Assembly: GCA_946482515.1 (NCBI GenBank)
Contig: CAMLRS010000013.1
Coordinates: forward strand, 38,756 to 102,755
Direction: 5' to 3'
Length of the DNA stretch: 64,000 nucleotides
Source of the DNA: an uncultured Flavobacteriales bacterium
GTDB lineage: Bacteria > Bacteroidota > Bacteroidia > Flavobacteriales > Crocinitomicaceae
The notes beneath the pieces are model-generated. The model worked only from the letters and a program-made list of their open reading frames with translations, did not search any database and was not told the origin of the DNA. Of this stretch, positions 35,632 to 45,153 are shown piece after piece (within the stretch, counting starts at the first letter, position 1; every line of letters starts with the position of its first letter). Position numbers and translations under genes: made by a program.

Positions 35632-36891
35632 ATGAGATCATTTTTGAAAAATAAGGCTCTTTTGCCTTTCATGCTGTGTTTTGCTGGCAGCAGTTACGCT
35701 CAGGTTTTTATTCCGTCTCTTATAGCTACGCCAAACCAGCTGACGTGTTTCTCAGGCTCAAGAGGAGTAAGCTACAGTGCTTCAGTTATACCACCAGTCG
35801 GCTATGTGTACGGAACGGATTATACCTATACACTTGCATCAACAGATTTTAAGCTGCGATTAGCGTCTGCAAGCTCGACGAGTACTCCGATTGCAACGAA
35901 TACCGGCGGTACTGTGATATCCGGTACGATCAACGGTTCATTCGATCTGGTTGCTCTCAGTCAGCCACCTGAAGTGTATACGATATATGCTAAAATAACG
36001 ATTAACAACATCAAGGATAAGAAATCCCAGGTGGTGAATACGACAACTACTTTCGTTATTGGGTACGACATTAACTGGCTCAACATGATCGATATGCAGG
36101 CATTGCCCAATGCGATTTCCTGCAGACGTGCCACCACTTCTTCCGGTGTAACTTATGCCCGGGCTTTCTCTTCGAATAAATTGGCTCCAAGTACTTCAGG
36201 CTGGATCATGACTGCGGCTCAATTCGGAGGAACTACCGGGAGTGTGTTTTTCGTTGTGGGAGATGTAACTTCGACACTTACAGACCCCACTACAGCCGCT
36301 AATTACGTTGAATACCGAAAAACGGGGACTTCTTCCGGTCAGGTGATTGTCAGAACGGGTGGCGTAAGTACCATCCTGACGGGAGTGAATCACCTGACTC
36401 AGATCATGCTGAAGCGATCCGGGTCTAACATTCAGCTGTATCTTCCGGGAGCTGCATCGCCGATTGCAAGTGCGCCAACAATCTCCTACACTTCGACAAA
36501 TAAACTGAATGTCAGTGTTTTTGCACAGAATCTGAACGATGGTGCCCGCGATATACAAACCAGCTTCGATTGTGTTTTCGACAATCAGTTTTTCCATCTA
36601 AAGGAAGATGTAGAACAATCTTTAGCTTATTTACAGCTGGCTGCGGGCTACCTGCGCATCAAATACGATGAAGATTATTTCGATGCTAACGGCACATTGA
36701 ATTATACGGTCCGGTGCCTGAATGACGATACAACACCAACCACGGTTACCGTTAATAAGCCGGTCCATACGAACTGGATCGAGATTCCTATAGGAACAGG
36801 CGGGATTGTGTTGACCAGCGGAAAAATCTACCTGCTGGAAGTCAAAGACAGCAAGAACCGTAAAATGTACCTGAAATTCAAAACCTCTTAA
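35632..36891 (+). CDS. Secreted beta-rich protein of unknown function in the Rhs operon
   Basis: This 419-aa protein starts at ATG 35632. The longer open frame upstream overlaps the previous gene in another frame and is not signal-like. The signal peptide is MRSFLKNKALLPFMLCFAGSSYAQ. The body is Thr/Ser-rich beta sequence; residues about 140-320 look like a concanavalin/laminin-G-type sandwich (YVEYRKTGTSSGQVIVRTGG; HLTQIMLKRSGSNIQLYLPG). It ends with a basic KNRKMYLKFKTS strand. No enzyme motif or T9SS sorting domain is evident. The next gene follows after 2 bp. Confidence 0.75.
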   Translation: MRSFLKNKALLPFMLCFAGSSYAQVFIPSLIATPNQLTCFSGSRGVSYSASVIPPVGYVYGTDYTYTLASTDFKLRLASASSTSTPIATNTGGTVISGTINGSFDLVALSQPPEVYTIYAKITINNIKDKKSQVVNTTTTFVIGYDINWLNMIDMQALPNAISCRRATTSSGVTYARAFSSNKLAPSTSGWIMTAAQFGGTTGSVFFVVGDVTSTLTDPTTAANYVEYRKTGTSSGQVIVRTGGVSTILTGVNHLTQIMLKRSGSNIQLYLPGAASPIASAPTISYTSTNKLNVSVFAQNLNDGARDIQTSFDCVFDNQFFHLKEDVEQSLAYLQLAAGYLRIKYDEDYFDANGTLNYTVRCLNDDTTPTTVTVNKPVHTNWIEIPIGTGGIVLTSGKIYLLEVKDSKNRKMYLKFKTS

Positions 36892-36893
36892 TT

Positions 36894-37382
36894 ATGAATC
36901 TGCGTCGTTTTTTGACCATTACAGCAGCGATTGTTGCCGGTGGTTTGCTGGTGCTTCTGATTCAGTTTTTCTTTCAGGGAGACGAAACGCGGTATGTGAG
37001 TATGTCACGTGTATTTGACGAAGCTGAGATCAGTAAAAAGTACCGCGATGAGCTCAAGCAGATCGAGCTGCAAAGCAATGCACAGCTGGCCGAAATGGAG
37101 AACGAGATCCGTGAGCTGAAAAAAGCGGGAACGGATGCCGAAGCCGTTCGCAAAATGGAAGAACAGCTGTTAGCCGAACGCGATCGTCTTTCCGAAGAAT
37201 ACCAGCGCAAGTCGGATGCATTCGACAAAATTATCTGGGATAATATCAACCGGAAAGTAGCAGAGTTCGGCAAGGAAAACGGCTACGACTATATTTTCGG
37301 CGCCAAAGGCGATGGCTCGATCATGTATGCTGTTGAGGCAAAAGACGTGAGTTCAGAACTGATCGAATACCTCAACCGATGA
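36894..37382 (+). CDS. OmpH/Skp-like coiled-coil envelope protein
   Basis: This 162-aa protein has an N-terminal membrane segment (residues about 6-26, AAIVAGGLLVLLIQFFF) that is an anchor or uncleaved signal. A long charged coiled coil follows (about 45-110) in the manner of Skp/OmpH periplasmic chaperones: YVSMSRVFDEAEISKKYRDE at the start and KVAEFGKENGYDYIFGAKGD near the end. In this operon it could escort the giant secreted proteins across the periplasm; that is inferred from family and context. Its stop overlaps the next start (ATGA). Confidence 0.8.
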   Translation: MNLRRFLTITAAIVAGGLLVLLIQFFFQGDETRYVSMSRVFDEAEISKKYRDELKQIELQSNAQLAEMENEIRELKKAGTDAEAVRKMEEQLLAERDRLSEEYQRKSDAFDKIIWDNINRKVAEFGKENGYDYIFGAKGDGSIMYAVEAKDVSSELIEYLNR

Positions 37383-37978
37383 AATACCTGATTCTTTTAG
37401 TGGTTATTGCGGGTTACGCATTCACTTCGGATGAAGGTCCGGAAAAGCATTACCGTGCTTTTCAGCAATGGTATTCGGCTCATCATGAAGAGCTGGTGCT
37501 GAAACACGAGCAAAACGGCTTGTTGTTCGAATTGCGCTACCTGCCCAATGAAGTGACCATCTGCCAGGAGCTGCTGCAGGCAACGAGCGTTTCCAAAAAG
37601 CAGATTAAAGCGCTTTACACGACGTATGACAACTATGATGAGTACAGCTTCAAAATGCTCGCTCCGGGAGTGAAAGACCTGCTTATTGAGACTTCCGAAG
37701 ATAAAGCAGAAATTACCGAAAAACAGTTTTACCTGATTGAATCCATTCAACAGGATTTCCTGCTGATCCGCGATGGCGATACGTTGCACCCCGTGCGCTG
37801 CCACTATGAAAATAATTACGGAACAGCTCCTTTTATTCAATTACATCTGGCATTCAACAAACCAACAGGCAAAGTGAAAAGCCAGCAACTGCGATATAAC
37901 GATCAACTGTTCGGCACGGCGCCGGTTCAATTCGATCTGACCCCCATAACAAAACTCCAGATACCTAAAATCAAGTAA
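37379..37978 (+). CDS. Hypothetical envelope protein in the Rhs operon
   Basis: This 199-aa protein has a probable signal peptide (MKYLILLVVIAGYAFT). The mature part has helices then beta strands (QQDFLLIRDGDTLHPVRCHY; GTAPFIQLHLAFN), ending PITKLQIPKIK. I recognise no family. It overlaps the OmpH-like gene by 4 bp and ends one base before the 2158-aa giant gene, so it is clearly translated with them. Confidence 0.7.
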   Translation: MKYLILLVVIAGYAFTSDEGPEKHYRAFQQWYSAHHEELVLKHEQNGLLFELRYLPNEVTICQELLQATSVSKKQIKALYTTYDNYDEYSFKMLAPGVKDLLIETSEDKAEITEKQFYLIESIQQDFLLIRDGDTLHPVRCHYENNYGTAPFIQLHLAFNKPTGKVKSQQLRYNDQLFGTAPVQFDLTPITKLQIPKIK

Positions 37979-37979
37979 G

Positions 37980-40900
37980 ATGTTACAAGCAATCAGAAAC
38001 AGTCATTTTACCAAAATCATTTCCCTGCTGCTGGTTTTCCAGATGCTCGTTCCGACGCTGGATTTCAGCCCGGTTTATGCCGGAGATGGTGGTCCGACAC
38101 AGCCGGAAGTACATTCCTTCGAGCCGGTAGGAACCGACCAGATGGTGGATTTGTTTACGGGTGATTTTACCTACAACATTCCGTTGTTCAATCTGCCGGG
38201 ACCAGATGGCGGCTACCCGATTAACCTGGCTTACCACTCCGGTGTGCAGATGGAACAGGAAGCCAGCTGGGTTGGCCTGGGCTGGAACATCAACATGGGA
38301 ACGATCAACCGTCAGATCCGCAACCTGCCGGATGATTTTGGGGGTGAAGGCGAGAAGAACATCACGATCAAGACAGATATGAAGCCGAGCTGGACGGTGG
38401 GAGCTGGCTATTCAACAGCAACTGAGCTTGCAGGGTTTAACATAGACTTTGGAAGCAGTGCGTCTCTGGGAGGAGTTTTCAATAGAGGTATAAGTCTTTA
38501 CTACAATAACTATCGTGGTATAGGTTATTCAGCTGACTTAGGGTTATCTCTCAGAGCAGCAGGAACTAGTACCAAACTGGCTGATGATGGAAAGGAGTTA
38601 CATTCAGGTATTTCAGGAGACCTCGGTTTCAATATTAAATTAGATTCACAAGAAGGTATCAGTGCCGATGCTGCAGCTAATGGCAGTGGTTTTAATTCAA
38701 AAGTGAGTGGGAATTTTACAGCCTCAACAGGTTTTAATAGCAGAACGGGTTGGAAACAATCAGTAAATATCCAATTACAAGCAGGCACTTCAAACAGAAA
38801 TATTGGTGTAGGAGCACCATTAAGTTTTGCAAATCCTGTTGTTGGTATGCAAGTTCCGAATGCTATGCGTGGAGGTGGTGGAACCTTTTCCCTGGGAAGC
38901 GGGATTAACGTACCTGCGTTGTATAGAAAAAAATCGGCCAATATATTCTTCAGTACTTCCCGTCTCAAAAATAAAAATCGTGATGTGGAGTATCAGGGAC
39001 TAGGATATATGTATTACCAAATATCCCAAGACATTGCTGGTAACGATAACGATTTAAGGGTTAAGGATGTGTCGCGTGAAAACGATGGCCCGGTACATAA
39101 AAGTACCCGTCGTCTGGCAATACCTACTCTTTCCTATGACATTTATTCAGTAACCGGGCAGGGGATTGGCCATATGTTCCGACCGGTACGTGCTGATATT
39201 GGTACTGTGGTAGCACCGCAAGTCCATTCCGAATACCATAGTGGAAACCTTGGCATTGAAAAAGCAGAAGTTAGTGCGGGACCACGAATAGGTGTTGATG
39301 TAGGCTATAATTACAGTGGTAACAAAACAGATCTCTGGCCGAATCCAAATGCGGCATATCATGATTTTGTTGATCACGACGCTTCACTGATCCGTTCGGT
39401 GTATTTCAAAAATTACGGCGAGCTGTCGGAAGATGACCTGGTGGGCAATTACGGAGCTTCCGTTGCTTCCAACAAGCCGGTTGCATACGGACTGAAAAAC
39501 AACGACAATTTTTACGATATCACCAATATCGACCAGAATACCAATGGTGCTACAATACAAATTGAAACCACCCGTACTTCACGCCGCAAGCGTGCTGCAG
39601 GTACGGAGCCGTTTACCAACAGTATGATTCTGAACGATGGTCAGGCTGTCATTCGGGAATTTGATATTTCCTACTATGATGCGGTGGGGACTTATTACAA
39701 CAAAAACGATATTTCAAGAAAAAGCTATAATACTCGTCGTGATCAGTTATCCAAAACACAGGTGGGTGGTTACATTGCTACGAATGAAAGCGGAATGCGC
39801 TACGTGTATGCGCTTCCGGCGCAGAATAACAAGGAACGTGACGTCGTGTTTTCCGTAGCGGAAAATGCAGGCATGGTCAATAGCTCTAAAATTGAGCCTG
39901 TTCCTCAGGATGGCGGCAATGTTGATTACAAGAAACCCGGAACCGATAAATACTACAACTCTGTTGAGAAAAAGGGGTATTCGCATTCGTATATGCTGAC
40001 GTCCATTCTCGGTACCGATTATGTGGACAATGATGGAATTGCCGGCCCTTCTGACGGGGATTTAGGCTATTGGGTGCGTTTTGATTATGTAAAGGCACAT
40101 GATAACTATAAGTGGCGTGCTCCGTATTCCGGCGCACTTTACGACAAAGGCTATGCAACGGCTTCTTCGGATGGAAAAGCACGATACAGCTACGGTGAGA
40201 AAGAAATCTGGTATGTAGCAACCGTTGAAACCAAAACACACGTAGCCGAATTCATTGTATCTCCCCGCCAGGATTGCAAGCAGGTTACCAATGAGCTGGA
40301 TGGTGGTCCGGGGAGTGGTTCGTATTACAAGCTCGACAAGATCAACGTCTACGTAAAGAGCGAACGTTATCCGGGGGGCGCGTTTGAAACCAATGCCAAG
40401 CCAGTTCAGACCTGTCATTTTACCTACAATTATACCCTGTGTAAAAAAACACCGGATAACAACGGAACGGACGGTAAGCTTACATTGACGAAAGTGCATT
40501 TTACGTATCGCAACAACGCTTCCGGTTCTACACGACCTTATACCTTCGAATACAATACACAAATCGGAGGTTCGGAAGCTGAATACGCTTACAATGCGCA
40601 GGATCGCTGGGGCAATTACCAGCCGGGGGGTTCGGCCAATATCGATTATCCGTATATCAATCCGTATACATCGAAAGCCACTATGGACGAACGTGCGGGC
40701 TTGTGGAACCTGAAAGCTGTGAACCTGCCTTCAGGAGGTCGTTATGAAGTCGACTACGAATCCGACAGTTATGCCTATGTGCAGAACGAAGTTGCGATGC
40801 AAATGTTCCCGATCGTAAGCCTGGACCCACACAATGGAACAGGTAATCCAACAGGCACGATCGATCACGAAGAAGATGCTGCGGGAAGTAAGCGCAGGGT

Positions 40901-43900
40901 GTATTTCCAGCTGGAGCAGCCCGTTTCGAATACCCTGAGCTCAGGTGAGCAGCAAAAAATAATGGACAAATACATTCGCGCGGGCGAGTACCTGTATTTC
41001 AAAGTCAAGATCAACCTCACAAAATCCAACGATTCGAAAGAATACGTAGCAGGTTATGCACGTGTACAGGCTGTGAATGTGGACCAATCCAGTCTTGTGG
41101 GCAGTAATTACACCTGGGGATATGTCGAGCTCGATTACATCAAGGTCGATGGCGAGAATACCCATTTCCATCCGTTCACGGAAGCAGGATCGCGTCATAT
41201 CCGTTACAACCAACCGGAAGTGCTCTACGACAATGCCCCAAATGCGGACCTTGATCAACTCTCGGTTTCGCAGGCTAAGGCAGTTGGCTGGAGCCTGATC
41301 TCCAACGCACAGGATATGGTAAATCTTTTTAAGAGCTTTACAAAGGAACTCTACGGTAACGGCAATGACCGTCTTTCGGATATCGATCTCAGTAAATCCT
41401 ACCTGCGCCTGCGCACACCGGATAAAATCAAATATGGGGGCGGTCACCGCGTGAAAGAGATCCGCATCATCGACAACTGGGCGTCTTCGTTCCTTACCAG
41501 TGGGGAAGCATCATCTACTTACGGTACGCGCTACGAATACGACATGAAGGAAAATGGTCAGACCATCAGCTCAGGCGTTGCAGCTTACGAGCCCATGGTG
41601 GGTGGCGATGAAATTCCACTCCGCAACCCGGTAAAAGGCTGGGAAGACAAGAATGTGGCTACGAAGACGATGGCGCAGACGTATACCGAGGAACCGGGTA
41701 ACGAATCCTTGTTCCCGGGGCCAACAGTGGGTTATCGCCAGGTGAAAGTGATGTCGCTGAATACAGCTGAAAAGAAAGACAATCTTGCGTCGAATATCGA
41801 ACACTACGGAGGAGTCACCATACACGAATTCTACACGGCGAAAGATTATCCTGTCATTACAGACAATACAGAACTGGAAACGGATAAAACCTTCCGGAAA
41901 TCCCGTTTGTTGATCCCGGCGCTGATCGTGAACATCGATCGTCTGCGTATGGCTGCCACACAAGGGTATTATATCGAGCTGAACGATATGCACGGCAAGC
42001 CGAAAGGCGCTAAAGAGATTGGCTTCAATGAGCAGGGCGTGGAGCAGGAGCTGTCTTCCGTGAGATACGAGTACTTCGATGAAGAGCGCCTGACCACGAA
42101 CCGTGCGGGAGAAACCTTCATTACCCGCAGCCTGAAAAACGACGTGCGCGTGCTGTATGCCGATATCGATCCTGCGGATCATGAGCAGAGTGATATCCGT
42201 CTGGCAACATTGGGAACCGAAGTGGAATTCATTCCGGAAACACGTTACCACCAGTCGCGCAATATTTCGGCCGGATTGGGACTGAATCTCGAAATGTTTA
42301 CGTTCGTGCCGATAGCGTATCCAGTTCCTTCTTTTAGCTGGCAGGAAGAAAAAACCGGAACGGTGGTGACCAATAAGATCGTGAGCAAAGCCGGTATCGT
42401 GAAGAAAGTAACGGCGATGCAGCGTGGCTCGGTTGCTGAAACGGAGAACCTGGTATTCGACGACCTGACCGGTATGCCGTTGCTGAGTACACTGACGAAT
42501 GACTACGGTGATAAGATCTACAACTATTCAATCCTTGCCCGCGAGCAATATGAAGGTGCCGGTGCAGCTTATGAGAACATCGGGAAATACATGGTGGGAC
42601 AGGCTGTTGGCTCAATTGCTACTGCTGGTTTGCAGGAAGTTGATCTGACGAACTCCGGTGAAATTGCCAACCTGGTGCGCGGCGACGTATTGCTGGCCAC
42701 TCCGGTTACAACCAGTGCCGGTGTGGAAACGGGGATCGATGGTACGCGCGACAAGCAGATCTGTCATTTCCACATCCAAAATCAGTCGAACGGTAACCCC
42801 ATCGTGGAAACCGATGGCTTGCAGGGCTGGTACCGCTTTACGGTGATCCGTTCCGGACGACGCAATCTGCTCACTGCTCCGATCTCTTCCATTACGGCAC
42901 TTGCCGATCCGACGATTAATCGTCACATCGTTCCATGTGAAGATCGCGGCGAATGGGAGCAGAGCTTCGAATTTTTGACCATCGATAATGTTTTAGCTAT
43001 TAATGCGGTTGAACTGGGGCATCACTGGTACAAATCCACCCGCCAGATTCAGGGGGCACCGACTGATTGGTACGACAACGCTTATTTCTCCAGAGGATTT
43101 GGTGGAACGTATGCGCCGATCCGTTCCTATGCTTACCCGGAAAACCGCAGTGGTAGTCTCACAGATGTGAATCTGAAAACAGACGGTGTGATGAATGCTG
43201 TGCAGCTCTTTAACTGGAACAACCTGAGCAGTGACGGAATGGGCGATGAGTGTAAATACAAATGGATCGAAACAGACCGCATTACCATGAAAAATCCGTC
43301 AAGCGCAACCATCGAATCGCGGAATATTCTGAACACATTTATGGCCAGTATTTACGGCCGCAGCGGTACCGAGCCTGTTGGCGTGGCAGCAAACGCCCGC
43401 AACACCGAGATTGGTACGGAGAATTTTGAGGAATACACTGCGGGTTCGCTCGATGTTACCCAGAACGCGACCAATAACCTGAATTTCTACACGACAATTT
43501 CCAGTCCGTCTACACCGCGTTATGTTGAAGATCATTTCGATGTTGAAAAAACAGTAACACCGGGTGCCGGTGTAGTGAAAGTAGCGCCGTCTGTTTTTAG
43601 CAACTATACCAAATTCGTTCTGCGGGTGCATTTTGACAGCTATAAGAACGTTAGCGGTCCGGATGATCCTGCTGTAGAAGTAATGGTGGAAATTTCGCAA
43701 CCAACAACCAATGTAGGCGGATATACGCAGATTACACTTCCTGCCGGAATCAATGTGCCTCATTATAACAGCCGCAGATGGCGAGGCGAGCTCTATGCCC
43801 GCAAAACACTTCCGAACTACCCTCCAACAGCGAATACAGGTGTGAGCATTGTGAGTAATCGCGCACATACGGGGAACCAATGCCTTCAAACGACAAGCGC

Positions 43901-44456
43901 TTCCCCGGTTAAGTTCATGCAAGGTCGTCTGACTCTGCAGGCAGGAAAAGAATACCAATTCTCGGGTTGGTTCAGCCTGCTGGATGTGCCGTCCATGCTC
44001 AAAAACAACGACAAGATCTTTGATGGTCCGTTCGTGGTGGAATTCCTGGATGCAACCGGAGGATCGGTTGGAAGTCAATCGTTCGACGAAGCCGATATCC
44101 TGCAGGGAACCTTTATCGACGACTGGCAGAAATTCACGCTGAACTTTACGGTACCTGCTGGCGCAGTGTATGTAAGCATTACGATCCCGCAGATGAAGCA
44201 GTACTACGCCGCCAGTATGTCTCAAAATGTACGTCATGCCCTTTACGACGATCTCCGCATTCAACCGCGTGATGCCGCAATGGATACCTATGTGTACAAC
44301 AAGAGCAACCAGCGCCTGGAAGCACAGCTCGATGCGAATAACTACGCCACGTTCTACTATTACGATGATGAAGGCAACCTCTTCCTGGTGAAACGCGAAA
44401 CCGAGAAAGGAATCATCACCGTCCAGGAATCACGCAGCTTCATGCAAAAAAACTGA
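37980..44456 (+). CDS. Giant secreted protein with SpvB/TcaC-like N-terminus
   Basis: This 2158-aa protein has a signal peptide in residues about 1-36 (FTKIISLLLVFQMLVPTLDF). Residues about 40-125 carry the shell-entry pattern of SpvB/TcaC-like and Rhs proteins: DLFTGDFTYNIPLFNLPGPD, PINLAYHSG and WVGLGWNINMGTINR. A beta-barrel-like, AT-richer insert follows at about 140-460. After that comes a very long beta-rich body and a terminal YD-like unit (YYYDDEGNLFLVKRETEKG). There is no T9SS sorting domain. Its position before a 2496-aa Rhs protein resembles the TcB/TcC pairing of Tc toxins, where the two make one hollow cocoon. That comparison is an inference from architecture and gene order. Confidence 0.8.
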   Translation: MLQAIRNSHFTKIISLLLVFQMLVPTLDFSPVYAGDGGPTQPEVHSFEPVGTDQMVDLFTGDFTYNIPLFNLPGPDGGYPINLAYHSGVQMEQEASWVGLGWNINMGTINRQIRNLPDDFGGEGEKNITIKTDMKPSWTVGAGYSTATELAGFNIDFGSSASLGGVFNRGISLYYNNYRGIGYSADLGLSLRAAGTSTKLADDGKELHSGISGDLGFNIKLDSQEGISADAAANGSGFNSKVSGNFTASTGFNSRTGWKQSVNIQLQAGTSNRNIGVGAPLSFANPVVGMQVPNAMRGGGGTFSLGSGINVPALYRKKSANIFFSTSRLKNKNRDVEYQGLGYMYYQISQDIAGNDNDLRVKDVSRENDGPVHKSTRRLAIPTLSYDIYSVTGQGIGHMFRPVRADIGTVVAPQVHSEYHSGNLGIEKAEVSAGPRIGVDVGYNYSGNKTDLWPNPNAAYHDFVDHDASLIRSVYFKNYGELSEDDLVGNYGASVASNKPVAYGLKNNDNFYDITNIDQNTNGATIQIETTRTSRRKRAAGTEPFTNSMILNDGQAVIREFDISYYDAVGTYYNKNDISRKSYNTRRDQLSKTQVGGYIATNESGMRYVYALPAQNNKERDVVFSVAENAGMVNSSKIEPVPQDGGNVDYKKPGTDKYYNSVEKKGYSHSYMLTSILGTDYVDNDGIAGPSDGDLGYWVRFDYVKAHDNYKWRAPYSGALYDKGYATASSDGKARYSYGEKEIWYVATVETKTHVAEFIVSPRQDCKQVTNELDGGPGSGSYYKLDKINVYVKSERYPGGAFETNAKPVQTCHFTYNYTLCKKTPDNNGTDGKLTLTKVHFTYRNNASGSTRPYTFEYNTQIGGSEAEYAYNAQDRWGNYQPGGSANIDYPYINPYTSKATMDERAGLWNLKAVNLPSGGRYEVDYESDSYAYVQNEVAMQMFPIVSLDPHNGTGNPTGTIDHEEDAAGSKRRVYFQLEQPVSNTLSSGEQQKIMDKYIRAGEYLYFKVKINLTKSNDSKEYVAGYARVQAVNVDQSSLVGSNYTWGYVELDYIKVDGENTHFHPFTEAGSRHIRYNQPEVLYDNAPNADLDQLSVSQAKAVGWSLISNAQDMVNLFKSFTKELYGNGNDRLSDIDLSKSYLRLRTPDKIKYGGGHRVKEIRIIDNWASSFLTSGEASSTYGTRYEYDMKENGQTISSGVAAYEPMVGGDEIPLRNPVKGWEDKNVATKTMAQTYTEEPGNESLFPGPTVGYRQVKVMSLNTAEKKDNLASNIEHYGGVTIHEFYTAKDYPVITDNTELETDKTFRKSRLLIPALIVNIDRLRMAATQGYYIELNDMHGKPKGAKEIGFNEQGVEQELSSVRYEYFDEERLTTNRAGETFITRSLKNDVRVLYADIDPADHEQSDIRLATLGTEVEFIPETRYHQSRNISAGLGLNLEMFTFVPIAYPVPSFSWQEEKTGTVVTNKIVSKAGIVKKVTAMQRGSVAETENLVFDDLTGMPLLSTLTNDYGDKIYNYSILAREQYEGAGAAYENIGKYMVGQAVGSIATAGLQEVDLTNSGEIANLVRGDVLLATPVTTSAGVETGIDGTRDKQICHFHIQNQSNGNPIVETDGLQGWYRFTVIRSGRRNLLTAPISSITALADPTINRHIVPCEDRGEWEQSFEFLTIDNVLAINAVELGHHWYKSTRQIQGAPTDWYDNAYFSRGFGGTYAPIRSYAYPENRSGSLTDVNLKTDGVMNAVQLFNWNNLSSDGMGDECKYKWIETDRITMKNPSSATIESRNILNTFMASIYGRSGTEPVGVAANARNTEIGTENFEEYTAGSLDVTQNATNNLNFYTTISSPSTPRYVEDHFDVEKTVTPGAGVVKVAPSVFSNYTKFVLRVHFDSYKNVSGPDDPAVEVMVEISQPTTNVGGYTQITLPAGINVPHYNSRRWRGELYARKTLPNYPPTANTGVSIVSNRAHTGNQCLQTTSASPVKFMQGRLTLQAGKEYQFSGWFSLLDVPSMLKNNDKIFDGPFVVEFLDATGGSVGSQSFDEADILQGTFIDDWQKFTLNFTVPAGAVYVSITIPQMKQYYAASMSQNVRHALYDDLRIQPRDAAMDTYVYNKSNQRLEAQLDANNYATFYYYDDEGNLFLVKRETEKGIITVQESRSFMQKN

Positions 44457-44459
44457 TCG

Positions 44460-45149
44460 ATGAAAAGTTTGCTCGTTATACTTAGCTGTTGCAGCTGTTT
44501 GCTGGCCGGTGCGCAGGATCTTGCGCAGGAAATGGCCGCTATGTACACCCGACTGGATGGTTTGAAAGAATACCGCCTGGTCGTGGATTACGCGGCCGGC
44601 GATACATCCGATCTGTTTGAGCAGGGAGAAGCCAGTGTGCTGGTTACGCCGAAAGGCTATCTGTACAATACCGATTTCGCGGAAATGGTTATCAATGCAA
44701 AGCATACCATTCTGATCAACGAAGCGGAGCGAACAATGGTTTATTCCGATAACCAGAAATCGAAGCAGAAAACGAACATGAACGAGCTGCTGCTGGAAGG
44801 GATTGATACACTGGTGGGAAAAGCCGACTCGGTGTATTTTACCCTCAACGGAAGCGAACGCGTGTACCATCTGCGGTTCAGCAACAGTTACTTCGATGTG
44901 GTCGAGCTGACTTTTACAGGCAGTTACCTTTCCAAAGCCGTGTACTTTTACAATGCTGCTGTGGCTGAAACGGCGGGGATGACGGCTGTTTGCAACATGA
45001 AAGTGGAAGAACAGCCGGTGTATGATGCCCGGATGCTGGAAAGCCAGTTTTATTTCACCGGTGCCCGGGAAAAAGCCGTTCCAACAGACACTTTTACAGG
45101 CTATGTCCTGATTTACAATACCTCTTTTGAAGAATCCTATACCGAATAA
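44460..45149 (+). CDS. LolA-like periplasmic protein between the two giants
   Basis: This 229-aa protein has a signal peptide (MKSLLVILSCCSCLLAGAQ). The mature part begins with an amphipathic helix (AQEMAAMYTRLDGLKEYRLV) followed by a series of beta strands (QGEASVLVTPKGYLYNT; HTILINEAERTMVYSD; VYHLRFSNSYFDVVELTF). That order recalls the LolA/LolB fold, but without sequence proof. It sits 3 bp after the 2158-aa gene and 4 bp before the Rhs gene, suggesting a dedicated helper in export or assembly of the pair. Confidence 0.65.
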   Translation: MKSLLVILSCCSCLLAGAQDLAQEMAAMYTRLDGLKEYRLVVDYAAGDTSDLFEQGEASVLVTPKGYLYNTDFAEMVINAKHTILINEAERTMVYSDNQKSKQKTNMNELLLEGIDTLVGKADSVYFTLNGSERVYHLRFSNSYFDVVELTFTGSYLSKAVYFYNAAVAETAGMTAVCNMKVEEQPVYDARMLESQFYFTGAREKAVPTDTFTGYVLIYNTSFEESYTE

Positions 45150-45153
45150 TCCT

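Noticed and set aside
43299..44264. 321-codon antisense frame inside the 2158-aa giant gene
   Set aside because: It lies fully opposite a coding region with normal codon use; the translation is His/Cys/Arg-rich shadow sequence.
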